NCBI GenBank assembly: GCA_964418095.1
Contig: CAYQKM010000005.1
Location: 1 to 62,277, forward strand
Reading direction: 5' to 3'
From: MWBV01 sp964418095
GTDB lineage: Archaea; Nanobdellota; Nanobdellia; Pacearchaeales; GW2011-AR1
DNA length: 62,277 bases
A model generated the notes under the pieces. The model worked only from the letters and a program-made list of their open reading frames with translations. It ran no database searches and was not told where the DNA came from. Of the stretch, positions 15,201 to 22,570 are shown in pieces. Position numbers and translations under genes: made by a program. Each line of letters begins with the position of its first letter. Within the stretch, counting starts at the first letter, position 1.

Positions 15201-17053
15201 TCAAATCCTTTTAATGAATTTGCATCTTTTATTAATCTCCCATCTCCTGAGAAAAGCCCAGATAAAACCCCATAAATAAATTCTTTTTTAGAAAAATATG
15301 CAAATTCAGGTATTCTTTTTATTCTGGAATAATTCCCTTTAGTTCCTTTTTGAATATTCTTCAAATCTAATTCAGAATAACAATATGTTCTTAATAATTC
15401 TGAAAGATTTTTTGAGAATAGAGAAACGCTTTTTTTATTGGAATTATAATTTATGCCGATTTTTTCTGCAAATTTTATAACATTTTTTTGTATTTTTTCA
15501 TTTTTATTGGAGATTTCTATTGTTTTCCTATTTTTAATATATCCTTCTGATAAAAATATTCCCACAAAAAATCCAAAATCCCTGTCCAAAGGTATTTTCG
15601 CAGGAAGTAATTTAGATGAAGTATGTTTAGTGTTAAAATCTTTTGTATCTAAAAATTCAGATAATTCTTTGTGATACTTAATTGGTATTGGGATATAATT
15701 TTCTTTTGTTAATTGTTCACCTGTTATTGGAATTATCTCCCCGTTTTTTGATAAAGTTATAAAAGAATGATCTTTTGTTGCAATGATGCTCTTTCCATGT
15801 TCTGTCTCAACCTTTATAAGATCTTTTTCAGGTAAATGCTTTATAATCTCATTAACTTTCTCCCATCTTGATTCATGATTATTTTGATCTATTGTTAATA
15901 CATTCAAATCTTTTGGATTTTTATTAAATCTTCTGTAAATAGCCTCAATTGTGTCATATCCTGTTTCAGTGCCAGAGAAGAACATAATTTTTTCATCTTT
16001 CCCAATTGATTTTGCTACACCCGGATCCCCTATTAGTAAGATGTGAATATCTCCTCTTGACTTTGAGCCATCTGACATTTTCTTTTGAACACCTCCAAAT
16101 AATTGGAGAATTAGTGCTTTTTTTATCTCTTCATAACCCCATACACTTGGAGCAATACTTTTTGATAGGTTCTCAAATATTTTTGGGTCTTCAGAAAGCT
16201 CATGAATTTGTCTTTCATCTTCATCTGAGATATCTAGTTCTTCAAAAGTTTCTTCCATAGGAATTATATTGTTTGCTTCTACTGCTAATTCAAACCTAGT
16301 AGATTGCCCTCCTGTTGATAATGGAACAGGAACTTCCTTTAGTATTCCAATAACTTTTACTTTTGCGCCAGGAGTTGTCTTATCTTCCATTTTTGGCTCA
16401 ACTAAATCTTCTTTTACAAAAACATTCATTCTTTTAGGTTGTTCTCCCCCTGAAAGAGATTCAGGTGATTCTTCAATTACTAGTCTTTGGGTGTCTACCA
16501 TCTCTTTTGAGAGTATCTTAAATCCCCCTCTTCTTCCACATGAGCATCTTGTTGGTTCTCTGAATTTCTTTTCAATTTGCAAAACAGAAATTATTGTTCC
16601 ACAACTAGGGCATTCAAACTTAGCATTTACTACTTGAGGACGAACATCTGATGCTTGCCTTATTATTCCCTCAAGAATAATTAATTCATTTAAGTGTTTT
16701 GAACGTATATTTCTTATTTTTATTTGATGAGATTCAGATAAATTCCTCAAACGGACTCTTGAGTTTTTTACTAATCCTAATTCTTCTACAGCTAATTCTA
16801 TTATACTCAGTGTTTCTTCAGGGTTAATAATTATTTCATCAGAGAGTTTTGTTGAGAATTCTGTAAGTTTCATAAAATCTAAGAAAACTACATTTGTTTT
16901 CTTACGTATTGACTCTCCTAAGTCTTCTTTGTTAGCATTGAAAAAGTTTTTTGCTTCTATGATTAATTCTTCTGATTTTGTTCTCCTTTTTTGAGAATCT
17001 TCACTCCCTTCAGACATAGAATAATTTTCTTTTGAATAATCGCTTTCTTCCAT
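12257..17053 (-). CDS. mcm: replicative helicase MCM, interrupted by two inteins
   Basis: MCM unwinds the replication fork as a hexamer. The 1598-residue precursor contains an extein of about 693 residues after removal of two inteins (349-806 and 887-1333). The N-terminal domain has a zinc site (CPSC at 148-151, CSC at 170-172). The AAA+ domain has Walker A GDPGVAK-S split by intein 1, Walker B CIDELEKM at about 862-869, the MHEAMEQQ helix split by intein 2, and the arginine-finger region RFDIIFTLRDLPDRS. A C-terminal winged helix ends the protein. A 10-base N gap lies between Walker B and MHEAMEQQ. A TATA-like element sits about 25 nt upstream of the ATG. Confidence 0.95.
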   Translation of the reverse strand: MEESDYSKENYSMSEGSEDSQKRRTKSEELIIEAKNFFNANKEDLGESIRKKTNVVFLDFMKLTEFSTKLSDEIIINPEETLSIIELAVEELGLVKNSRVRLRNLSESHQIKIRNIRSKHLNELIILEGIIRQASDVRPQVVNAKFECPSCGTIISVLQIEKKFREPTRCSCGRRGGFKILSKEMVDTQRLVIEESPESLSGGEQPKRMNVFVKEDLVEPKMEDKTTPGAKVKVIGILKEVPVPLSTGGQSTRFELAVEANNIIPMEETFEELDISDEDERQIHELSEDPKIFENLSKSIAPSVWGYEEIKKALILQLFGGVQKKMSDGSKSRGDIHILLIGDPGVAKSIGKDEKIMFFSGTETGYDTIEAIYRRFNKNPKDLNVLTIDQNNHESRWEKVNEIIKHLPEKDLIKVETEHGKSIIATKDHSFITLSKNGEIIPITGEQLTKENYIPIPIKYHKELSEFLDTKDFNTKHTSSKLLPAKIPLDRDFGFFVGIFLSEGYIKNRKTIEISNKNEKIQKNVIKFAEKIGINYNSNKKSVSLFSKNLSELLRTYCYSELDLKNIQKGTKGNYSRIKRIPEFAYFSKKEFIYGVLSGLFSGDGRLIKDANSLKGFELITISRKLAEGASDLLFSMGIINKIKKRKYSYKQKETEYYSVAVPTYMINDFIKEIEIIGRNIKLNRNNPIYSYNNLIPCGNLVYEVVKKLGYNSRKTGDRTLAAEMRTVKKRNSIGKLRLLKLIKNFEEKAKEKIEELERLKKLANSNILWSKIDNIKILKEKNEEVYDLSIPSTNTFVSNGIGIHNSVTLVFMSNISPKGRYVVGKSASGAGLTATVVRDEYLKGWSLEAGAMVLANKGLVCIDELEKMDXXXXDRSAMHEAMEQQCMMPNFKLLLSDGKQVEIGKFIDNLIEKNKDKVYNGKNCEILPVKNVELISTDFINAFPFKADRVSRHIAPESFIKIELANGREIIVTPEHPCWTVKDGKITTISAENTKKGMFFPIPSEVSIKSKDYKKENNNLCKIIGYHIANGHYELNKGKKNEIQFWSNDKELISDYKNAVESHFKIKTATTKRKNQFAIRIVSKKVIEEILKIEPLLIEKDGRKIIPYKIMQLPNENIKYLLRGLYDGNGKVKFQNKNGCRISFVSKNKELEEQIGDLLLRFGIQSSISKDKDVWRIDISGQENLSKFLININFLSKEKSRRLKEYLSKEKNYKAIRDIVPNCTEKISKIFKKLNISAKKEIGHLIDLHVEKDRLFLQKLVLIAKKEALKDSEKNKEVLEELKEIERLAFGYAKWVKIKKVSRIKNDKVKWVYDVTIEPNRTFISNGMILHNTVTISKANVQASLKAQTSVLAAANPKFGRFDPFMPIPQQIDLPPTLINRFDIIFTLRDLPDRSKDERIAMHVLKEHQKETKDVLIDSMLLRKYVAYAKQKINPVLSTEAVDELKKFYVELRNKPVMSESAMRPIPISARQLQALIRMSEASARLKLNEEVSREDAKEAIELMKYYLMQVGYDTESKTFDIDRISGKFSSSQRNRIFMVKEAITALESKMGKMMPYEEIEKELEGRMEKDELEDIINRLIKDNEIYRPKKGYIGVF
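13055..14395 (-). mobile_element. MCM intein 2 (447 residues), probably defective endonuclease
   Basis: The intein begins with Cys after the extein sequence MHEAMEQQ and ends ILHN before the +1 Thr of TVTISKANVQ, a canonical splice layout. An internal penultimate His-Asn, the block B stretch TPEHPCW and the C-terminal VYDVTIEPNRTFISNGMI are visible. Two LAGLIDADG-like blocks occur at GYHIANGHYE (about 1026) and LLRGLYDGNGKV (about 1123). Both carry Asn where the catalytic acidic residue should be, so the homing endonuclease is probably inactive while splicing is retained. Confidence 0.9.
14433..14442. other. 10-base assembly gap inside the MCM gene
   Basis: Ten N lie between Walker B (ELEKMD) and DRSAMHEAMEQQ. 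In the MCM family only about three residues normally separate the Met of KM from the Asp of DRSA, whereas the N run encodes a spacing of five. The true gap is therefore probably shorter than ten bases. Confidence 0.95.
14636..16009 (-). mobile_element. MCM intein 1 (458 residues) in the Walker A motif
   Basis: The intein starts with Ser directly after GDPGVAK and ends GIHN before the +1 Ser of SVTLVFMSN. Splicing restores the nucleotide-binding loop GDPGVAKS, so the helicase cannot bind ATP until it has occurred. Block B (ATKDHSF) and the C-terminal VYDLSIPSTNTFVSNG are visible. The LAGLIDADG blocks VGIFLSEGYI (about 497) and LSGLFSGDGRLI (about 597) keep their acidic residues, consistent with an active homing endonuclease. 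The start residue is Ser rather than Cys, which is less common. Confidence 0.9.
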
Positions 17054-17110
17054 TAATTTTAGACAGAAATTGGTTTTTTATAAATTTGTATGTACTATAA
17101 AGTGTATTCT

Positions 17111-17668
17111 TTATTTGTAGTTTTTAAGGGCTACTTTTACGTTTTTTAGTAGTTGGTCCATGCTATCTTCAAGCTGTTGTTTGTTTTTTGTGCCAGTACA
17201 GACTAATTTCCCATTTGAGAAGAGTAAAAATGTTGCTGTTGGCTCAACTAATTTATAAACTAGTCCTGGAAATTGCTCAGGTTCATATTCTGTGTTTTCC
17301 ATTTCTAGTGCAAGAAAATTAAGATTTAGCTTTAAGTCAATGCTTCCTGAAGCAACTATATTTTGAACTGTTATTTTTGGTTTTCCTGTTATATTTACAT
17401 TTATTTTTTTTAACTGTTTTATTACAGCATCTATAACTTCCCTGACTTGAGTTAGAGATTTTGTTCCTGTACACACTAAATTTCCAGAGGAGAATACTAA
17501 GACAGCTGACTTAGGTTCTTTAATTCTTAAAACTAGTCCAGGGAATGTTTCAGGATTATACTCTGTGTTTGGTTGAGTTCTTGCGAGCTTTGTTAAAGGA
17601 ACAGGTTTTCCAAGTGAAGCGGTTGCCACAATATTTTGTATCTTATAATTACTTTCTTTAGTTGCCAT
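17111..17668 (-). CDS. tbp: TATA-box binding protein TBP
   Basis: TBP nucleates transcription initiation by bending the TATA box. The 185-residue protein has the two-fold saddle repeat: half 1 (about 8-95) with IQNIVATASLGKPVPL, FPGLVLRIKEPKSAVLVFSSG and VCTGTKS; half 2 (about 97-185) with VQNIVASGSIDLKLNL, FPGLVYKLVEPTATFLLFSNG and VCTGTKN. All DNA-contact motifs are intact and the length is typical. Two identical TTTATAAA octamers precede the gene. Confidence 0.97.
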   Translation of the reverse strand: MATKESNYKIQNIVATASLGKPVPLTKLARTQPNTEYNPETFPGLVLRIKEPKSAVLVFSSGNLVCTGTKSLTQVREVIDAVIKQLKKINVNITGKPKITVQNIVASGSIDLKLNLNFLALEMENTEYEPEQFPGLVYKLVEPTATFLLFSNGKLVCTGTKNKQQLEDSMDQLLKNVKVALKNYK

Positions 17669-17675
17669 TTGATTA

Positions 17676-17702
17676 TTTATAAAGATTAAAGGGGTTTATA
17701 AA
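17676..17702 (-). promoter_or_regulatory. duplicated TTTATAAA upstream of tbp
   Basis: The palindromic octamer TTTATAAA occurs at 17676-17683 and again at 17695-17702. The distal copy lies 27-34 nt before the ATG, the spacing of a leaderless promoter. The proximal copy lies 8-15 nt before it, where TBP binding would cover the start site, so autoregulation by TBP is plausible. Confidence 0.5.
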
Positions 17703-17731
17703 GGTTTTTAAACAGTTCGACGAGATGTTTC

Positions 17732-18307
17732 TTATTTTGGCCAGTACTTTTCTGGGAATTTTTCTAGGTAATTATCTTCTTCTTTCTTATTATTTTTTCT
17801 TTTTTTCTTTTGTTTAATATCTCGTGTTTGAGTTGAACTATAATATTGCTCTAGTTCTGAAGGATAATTTGGGTCTTCTTTATATTGTTTTTCTGTTGCT
17901 TTGGGAGATTCCCCTATTTTCTCCTTTTTCCTGAATATTTTCTTTAGTAAATAGATTATAAATTCTATAATTATAATTATTAAAATTCCAGCTAAGATTG
18001 CCAAAATTATATTTTTTCTCTCACAGGACTGGGTGAGGTTTGGCATGGATTTTAATGTTCCGCAATTATTCAAGTCTACACACTCTCTAATTCTTATTCC
18101 TTCTTTTGGACATTTTTCAGGAAGAAATTCTGAGCACTTCCAACGAGGAACACATTCTGGATCATCAATAGCTTTTCCAATTATGTTTGTGTTTTTTAAA
18201 ACTATTAGAGTAAATATAAATAAGAGTATGATTATAGATGAAATTGTAACTATTTGTCTGCTTAGTAGTTTAGCAGAAGATTTTCTTTTTAATTTTGTCT
18301 TTTGCAT
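17732..18307 (-). CDS. membrane protein with a thrombospondin-like cysteine module
   Basis: The 191-residue protein has a basic N-terminus, a membrane helix at about 20-40, a cysteine-containing outside loop (about 50-95) and a second membrane helix at about 98-120. A charged cytoplasmic tail follows. The loop reads WKCSEF...CPKEGIRIRECVDLNNCGT, the W-x-C...C...G...R-x-C-x-D...CGT pattern of thrombospondin type 1-like modules common in DPANN surface proteins. Its role is unknown. It lies between tbp and the DNA ligase gene on the same strand. Confidence 0.65.
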   Translation of the reverse strand: MQKTKLKRKSSAKLLSRQIVTISSIIILLFIFTLIVLKNTNIIGKAIDDPECVPRWKCSEFLPEKCPKEGIRIRECVDLNNCGTLKSMPNLTQSCERKNIILAILAGILIIIIIEFIIYLLKKIFRKKEKIGESPKATEKQYKEDPNYPSELEQYYSSTQTRDIKQKKKRKNNKKEEDNYLEKFPEKYWPK

Positions 18308-18346
18308 GTTTATTTTAGTGGCTTTTATTTTAAATACTCTATGGTT

Positions 18347-20047
18347 TTAGTTTCTTTGACTTTTAGCTTCTTTTTCAATTTCCTTTAAACTTGCTATTTC
18401 AGATATATCTTTGTCTGGTCTTAAGGCAGTTATTCTTGGGAACCTTAGAGCCAATCCAGAATTGTAGTTTGGAGAGGATTGAATTTCTTGATAGGCTACT
18501 GTAACGATTATCTCTGGTATTATTTTAACATTTTTTCCTTTTTCATTTATAATTAGAGGTTTAAGTAAATCATTTAACTCATTAAATGATACCCCTTCAT
18601 TTTCATCTTTTTCTTTTATTCCTGTTCCAACTTTTCCTATTTCAAGAAATTCAGAGTCTTCTTTTCCTTTACACGAGAGAATAAAACTACTTAACCATCC
18701 ACTTCTTTTTCCTGTTCCATATTCAGCCCCAGTTATTACTAAATCTAAATCTTTTTCAGAAGGTTTGATTTTTAACATGTGCCCTACTCTATTGCCTGGT
18801 TGATAAATTGTTGAAAGGTTTTTCATCATTACTCCTTCTTGATTATTTTTGAGTGCTTTTTCATAAAACTCTTCTGCTTTGTTTAAATCATCAGTTATTA
18901 TTTGCTTTGAAGAAACAATTTTATAAGGAGTTTCTTTGATTATTTCTCTTATTAATTTTGTACGAGTTTCAAATGGCTCTTTAATTAATGATTTTCCATT
19001 ATAGTATAAGATGTCAAATACATTTATTTCAATAGGCAGTTCTTCTCTTAGTTTTCCAATATCATATTTTCTTCTTATTCTTTGAGAGATTGCTTGGAAA
19101 TTGGTGTATTCTTTTGTTTTTTTATTATAACCTACTGCCTCGCTATCTAAAATAAATGAGTTCCCTTTAACATATTTTTTAACATACTCAACTGCTTCTG
19201 GAAATTGTTTTGTTACATTTTCTAATTTTCTTGTGAATAAAGTTATATCTGAATTTTTTTTATGAATAATTAATCTAAAACCATCATACTTGTATTCTAT
19301 TGCACATGGTTTCCCAACAGCTTTGAATCCTTCTTCAATTGTTTTAACTTTTTGGGCAAGCATGACTTTTATTGGTCTTCCAACTTCTAGTCCTATTTTA
19401 TTGAATTCACTTATTTTTCCTTTTTTTGAAATTAAGAATATCTCTGCTAAGTCATTAGAATTATCAATTGCATCTTGAATTATTTTAGAAGACTCTTTGT
19501 CTGAATTGAAAAATGCGCTTGAGAGCGATTCTCTTATTGTTGATTCTTGAATTCCTATTCTCAAATCTCCTATTAGTGTTCTTATAATGTAAAGTGATTC
19601 AGTTGGAGAAGCAGAGGTTAATAATTCAGTTATTAGCATTAGTTTTTTTTCAATTGTTCCTTCTCCTTCTAATTCAGGAAGTTTTCTTAAACTTTCTAAA
19701 ACCTTATTTGTTGTAAGATGTGGTTTTAAGAAAAGAGTAGACTGCTTTTTTGATTGAGATAATTTTTGAGCTACTTTCCCTAAATCTCCTATTTTTTTCC
19801 ACTCTTGAATAACTTTTTCAGGAGAATTTCCTGATGCTTTTGAAATTGCTTTTATTACAAGTTGATTGCTAATTCCAATTTTTCTTTCATCATAGCTTGG
19901 ATAAATTCTTCCCTCTATTAAATATAGAACATCTTTATCTGACTCAGGGAGATACTCTAAAAATTTGGACAATTTTTCTATTTTTTTTAATCTTTTAGTT
20001 GTGCTTCCTAATGATTCATATAATTCAGCAATTTTAGAGTATAACAT
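18347..20047 (-). CDS. lig: ATP-dependent DNA ligase, archaeal type
   Basis: The ligase seals nicks, mainly between Okazaki fragments. The 566-residue protein has the three-domain archaeal layout: an N-terminal DNA-binding domain (1-215), the adenylation domain with the AMP-linked lysine in EYKYDGFRL (Lys253), motif III (FDILYYNGKSL), motif IV (EGVMMKN), motif V (LKIKP) and the C-terminal OB fold. The length is close to other archaeal ligases. It has a TATA-like element about 25 nt upstream and no PIP box that I could identify. Confidence 0.95.
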   Translation of the reverse strand: MLYSKIAELYESLGSTTKRLKKIEKLSKFLEYLPESDKDVLYLIEGRIYPSYDERKIGISNQLVIKAISKASGNSPEKVIQEWKKIGDLGKVAQKLSQSKKQSTLFLKPHLTTNKVLESLRKLPELEGEGTIEKKLMLITELLTSASPTESLYIIRTLIGDLRIGIQESTIRESLSSAFFNSDKESSKIIQDAIDNSNDLAEIFLISKKGKISEFNKIGLEVGRPIKVMLAQKVKTIEEGFKAVGKPCAIEYKYDGFRLIIHKKNSDITLFTRKLENVTKQFPEAVEYVKKYVKGNSFILDSEAVGYNKKTKEYTNFQAISQRIRRKYDIGKLREELPIEINVFDILYYNGKSLIKEPFETRTKLIREIIKETPYKIVSSKQIITDDLNKAEEFYEKALKNNQEGVMMKNLSTIYQPGNRVGHMLKIKPSEKDLDLVITGAEYGTGKRSGWLSSFILSCKGKEDSEFLEIGKVGTGIKEKDENEGVSFNELNDLLKPLIINEKGKNVKIIPEIIVTVAYQEIQSSPNYNSGLALRFPRITALRPDKDISEIASLKEIEKEAKSQRN

Positions 20048-20098
20048 TAATTAATTAAGAATGAGAAGTTTTTAACTTTATTCTTTAATTTATCTTTT

Positions 20099-20467
20099 TT
20101 ATTTTGTTCCTTTCCATAATCCATGGATATTACAATATTCTCTTGCTGAAATAGGTTCAAATGAAAATTCTGCTTCTGGTTCTGAATCTGGTTCTAAGAA
20201 TACTTTTGCAATTTCTCCTGTAATAGATGTTGCTTCAATCCATTCAATGTAGTGTTCTTGAATCATTGGATGTTTTCTAGAACCAACTTTTACTTTTTTC
20301 CCTTCTATTATTGGAACATGTTTTTCTTGATAAGACTTATCAGATGCATTTTCTTTTTGTAATTTCATTGGTTGTCCACAACATACTAATACTCCTTTTC
20401 CAGGATGAACAACTTCAATGATATTTCCACAGATTTCGCATTTATAAATTTCAGATATTTCAACCAT
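20099..20467 (-). CDS. dfx: desulfoferrodoxin (superoxide reductase)
   Basis: Superoxide reductase turns superoxide into peroxide without making oxygen. The protein starts at MVEISEIYKCEIC; I chose this ATG over one seven codons upstream because the longer form would overlap the rubrerythrin gene, whose stop lies 7 nt before it. The N-terminal desulforedoxin domain has Cys10, Cys13, Cys29 and Cys30 for the Fe(Cys)4 site. The C-terminal domain has the His ligands in KHVP and RKHPMIQEHYIEW and the CNIHGLW Cys-His pair of the catalytic iron. It forms a two-gene unit with rubrerythrin. Confidence 0.95.
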   Translation of the reverse strand: MVEISEIYKCEICGNIIEVVHPGKGVLVCCGQPMKLQKENASDKSYQEKHVPIIEGKKVKVGSRKHPMIQEHYIEWIEATSITGEIAKVFLEPDSEPEAEFSFEPISAREYCNIHGLWKGTK

Positions 20468-20474
20468 TTTATGT

Positions 20475-21056
20475 CTAGTAATTCTCACTTAGTATTTCAT
20501 AGTAAGATTGAGGGTGTTTACATGCTGGGCATTCATCAGGAGCTTCTTCTCCTTCGTGAACATATCCACAATTTCTACATTTCCATTTTACAACACTCTT
20601 TTTCTTGAAAACACTTTTATCTTCAATATTTTTTAAAAGTTTCCTGTATCTTTTTTCATGTTCTTCTTCAACTTCTGCAATTTCATGGAAAGATTCTGCT
20701 ATGTCTTTAAATCCTTCTTCTAAAGCTATTTTTTCAAATTCAGGATAAAGTTCTCCCCATTCTTCAAGTTCCCCATTTGCAGCAGCTAATAAGTTTTCTT
20801 TTGTTGTTCCTATTTTTCCAGCAGGATAAGTAGCTGTTATTTCTAGTGGCATCCCCCCTGATTCTTTTAAGTATTTAAAAAATATTTTTGCGTGTTCTTT
20901 TTCATTATCTGCTGTTTCTGTGAATATTGCAGAGATTTGTTCATAACCCTCTTTTTTTGCTACAGATGCAAAATAAGTATATCTCATTCTTGCCTGGCTT
21001 TCTCCAGCAAAAGCTTTCAATAAATTTTTTTCAGTTCTACTCCCTTTTAGTTTCAT
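20475..21056 (-). CDS. rbr: rubrerythrin (peroxide reductase)
   Basis: The 193-residue protein reduces hydrogen peroxide at a di-iron centre. The ferritin-like helical bundle (about 1-145) supplies Glu and His ligands in FAGESQARMRY, ETADNEKEHAK, and FHEIAEVEEEHEKRY. A C-terminal rubredoxin domain has CRNCGYVHEG and CPACKHP. The superoxide reductase gene follows 7 nt downstream, so the two probably act in sequence (superoxide to peroxide to water). A TATA-like element lies about 27 nt upstream of the ATG. Confidence 0.96.
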   Translation of the reverse strand: MKLKGSRTEKNLLKAFAGESQARMRYTYFASVAKKEGYEQISAIFTETADNEKEHAKIFFKYLKESGGMPLEITATYPAGKIGTTKENLLAAANGELEEWGELYPEFEKIALEEGFKDIAESFHEIAEVEEEHEKRYRKLLKNIEDKSVFKKKSVVKWKCRNCGYVHEGEEAPDECPACKHPQSYYEILSENY

Positions 21057-21130
21057 AAATTTATATTTTTTATAGAGTTTAAATAATTTTTGGAATTTAT
21101 CGACTTGCTAAAATTCAAAATAATCTAGAA

Positions 21131-21790
21131 TTAATTATGCATAACATATCTTCTTCCAGATTTTGGAATTGGCTTTTGTCCTGCTCTTCTACTTGGTCTG
21201 CCTTTATTTGTTGGAGATTTGTCTCTTAATCCCCTTGATTTTTTTGCAGAACTTGTAAGTCCTCTTAAAACTCTTTTTTTGTTTGTCGAATCTGATATCC
21301 ATTTTAGTGTTGGGTCATTTTTTATCTCAGGTCTTTGGGGGTCAACACAAATCACTTCATAGAAATAATTTATTCCATCTTTACCCAGCTTATATGAGTT
21401 TAATACTTCAAGATTAGAGTGTTTGTTTGCTACTCTTTGCTCAGCAATCCATTTATAAGACATTTTAAGGTTTTTTCTTGTGTGTAATCTTTTACCTCTT
21501 CTACCTTTATTTGGTCTTGGCCTTTTATGTCCTCCTCTTTTAACTCTAACTCTTATGACTACAAATCCTTTTTTATCTTTATATCCAAGTGTTCTTGCTC
21601 TGTCTAACCTTAATGGTTTTTCTACTTTAACTTGGGCAGGTTCTTTTCTCCATTCTTCCATTCTTTTCATGAGGACTTTTGAATCTGGTTTTTTCCAAGC
21701 TTTTTTAATGTAGTGATACATCCCATGAACACTTTTTTGGGGTTCTTGTTTCTCTTTATTTTGTTTTTCCTTTACTTTCTTTTCTGTCAT
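21131..21790 (-). CDS. rpl15e: 50S ribosomal protein L15e
   Basis: This 219-residue protein of the archaeal/eukaryotic large ribosomal subunit has the recognisable core MYHYIKKAWKKPDS, ARTLGYKDKKGFVVIRVRVKRGG, the basic RPRPNKGRRGKR loop and VLNSYKLGKDG. The N-terminal 22 residues are a Lys/Glu-rich extension ahead of the usual start. The final 40 residues are Arg/Gly-rich, as in other L15e proteins. A TATA-like TTTTTAAAT lies about 27 nt before the ATG. Confidence 0.95.
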   Translation of the reverse strand: MTEKKVKEKQNKEKQEPQKSVHGMYHYIKKAWKKPDSKVLMKRMEEWRKEPAQVKVEKPLRLDRARTLGYKDKKGFVVIRVRVKRGGHKRPRPNKGRRGKRLHTRKNLKMSYKWIAEQRVANKHSNLEVLNSYKLGKDGINYFYEVICVDPQRPEIKNDPTLKWISDSTNKKRVLRGLTSSAKKSRGLRDKSPTNKGRPSRRAGQKPIPKSGRRYVMHN

Positions 21791-21903
21791 TTATATTTTA
21801 GAAAAAGTCCATTTAAAAATCTTGAGGTTGGGAGGTTTAAATTGGTTCTGCTTCTTATTTATTTTTTAGAACAATTTATAAATCCCTGTTGTTTTTTGAA
21901 TGT

Positions 21904-22440
21904 ATGAAGAATAAAGTTTCTAAAAAAAAGAGTGTTGTGAAGAGTGCCATTAAAAAGGAAAAAGAACCAAAGCTTACCTTGAAGTTTCTTAAATTATCTA
22001 AAGAAGCTGATGCTCCAGAATATGTTTTAGATAGTGATGCTGGCTTTGATTTAAAATCTCTTGAAACAATAAGTATATTCCCATTTGATCAAAAGAAAGT
22101 GCATACAGGAATAGCTTTGGAAATTCCTAAAGGATATGTTGGAATTGTTAGAGATAGAGCAGGAATTGTACAGAAAATGAATGTTCATACTGTTGCAGGA
22201 ACATTTGATAGTGGATTTAGAGGAGAGGCTTCAATAATGTTAGTTAATATGAATGATAAAACTATTGAAATTGAGAAAGGGATGAGAATAGCTCAAATAA
22301 TTCTTGTTCCAGTAGCAAGAGCAAAAATAAAAGAAGTAGATAAATTATCTCAAACAGAAAGAGGAGATAAAGGATTTGGCTCAACTGGTATGAAAGAAAT
22401 TATTAGAGAGTTGAATAAGATTTCTAAGAATAGTAAATAA
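21904..22440 (+). CDS. dut: dUTP diphosphatase
   Basis: dUTPase hydrolyses dUTP to dUMP, keeping uracil out of DNA. From the ATG at 21904 the protein has about 178 residues. An 18-residue Lys-rich lead is followed by the trimeric dUTPase motifs: DAGFDL (motif 1), VRDRAGI (motif 2), GTFDSGFRGEA (motif 3), GMRIAQI (motif 4) and RGDKGFGSTG (motif 5). I chose this ATG because TTTATAAATC lies about 27 nt upstream. The stop is 1 nt from the 3' end of the convergent tRNA-Ile gene. Confidence 0.94.
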   Translation: MKNKVSKKKSVVKSAIKKEKEPKLTLKFLKLSKEADAPEYVLDSDAGFDLKSLETISIFPFDQKKVHTGIALEIPKGYVGIVRDRAGIVQKMNVHTVAGTFDSGFRGEASIMLVNMNDKTIEIEKGMRIAQIILVPVARAKIKEVDKLSQTERGDKGFGSTGMKEIIRELNKISKNSK

Positions 22441-22441
22441 A

Positions 22442-22516
22442 TGAGGCTGCACAGATTTGAACTGTGGACCCCTGCCTTATCAGAGCAGTGCTCTAACCAG
22501 ACTGAGCTACAGCCTC
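22442..22516 (-). tRNA. tRNA-Ile (GAT)
   Basis: The reverse strand gives a full cloverleaf: acceptor GAGGCTG/CAGCCTC, D arm GCTC/GAGC, anticodon arm CTGCT/GGCAG with loop CTGATAA (anticodon GAT), T arm CACAG/CTGTG with TTCAAAT, and discriminator A. It is 75 nt with no intron and no encoded CCA. Confidence 0.97.
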
Positions 22517-22570
22517 ATGTTCAATTTAAAAATTAAAACTATTTATAAGTTTTGTGAGTTTAAAAATTAA

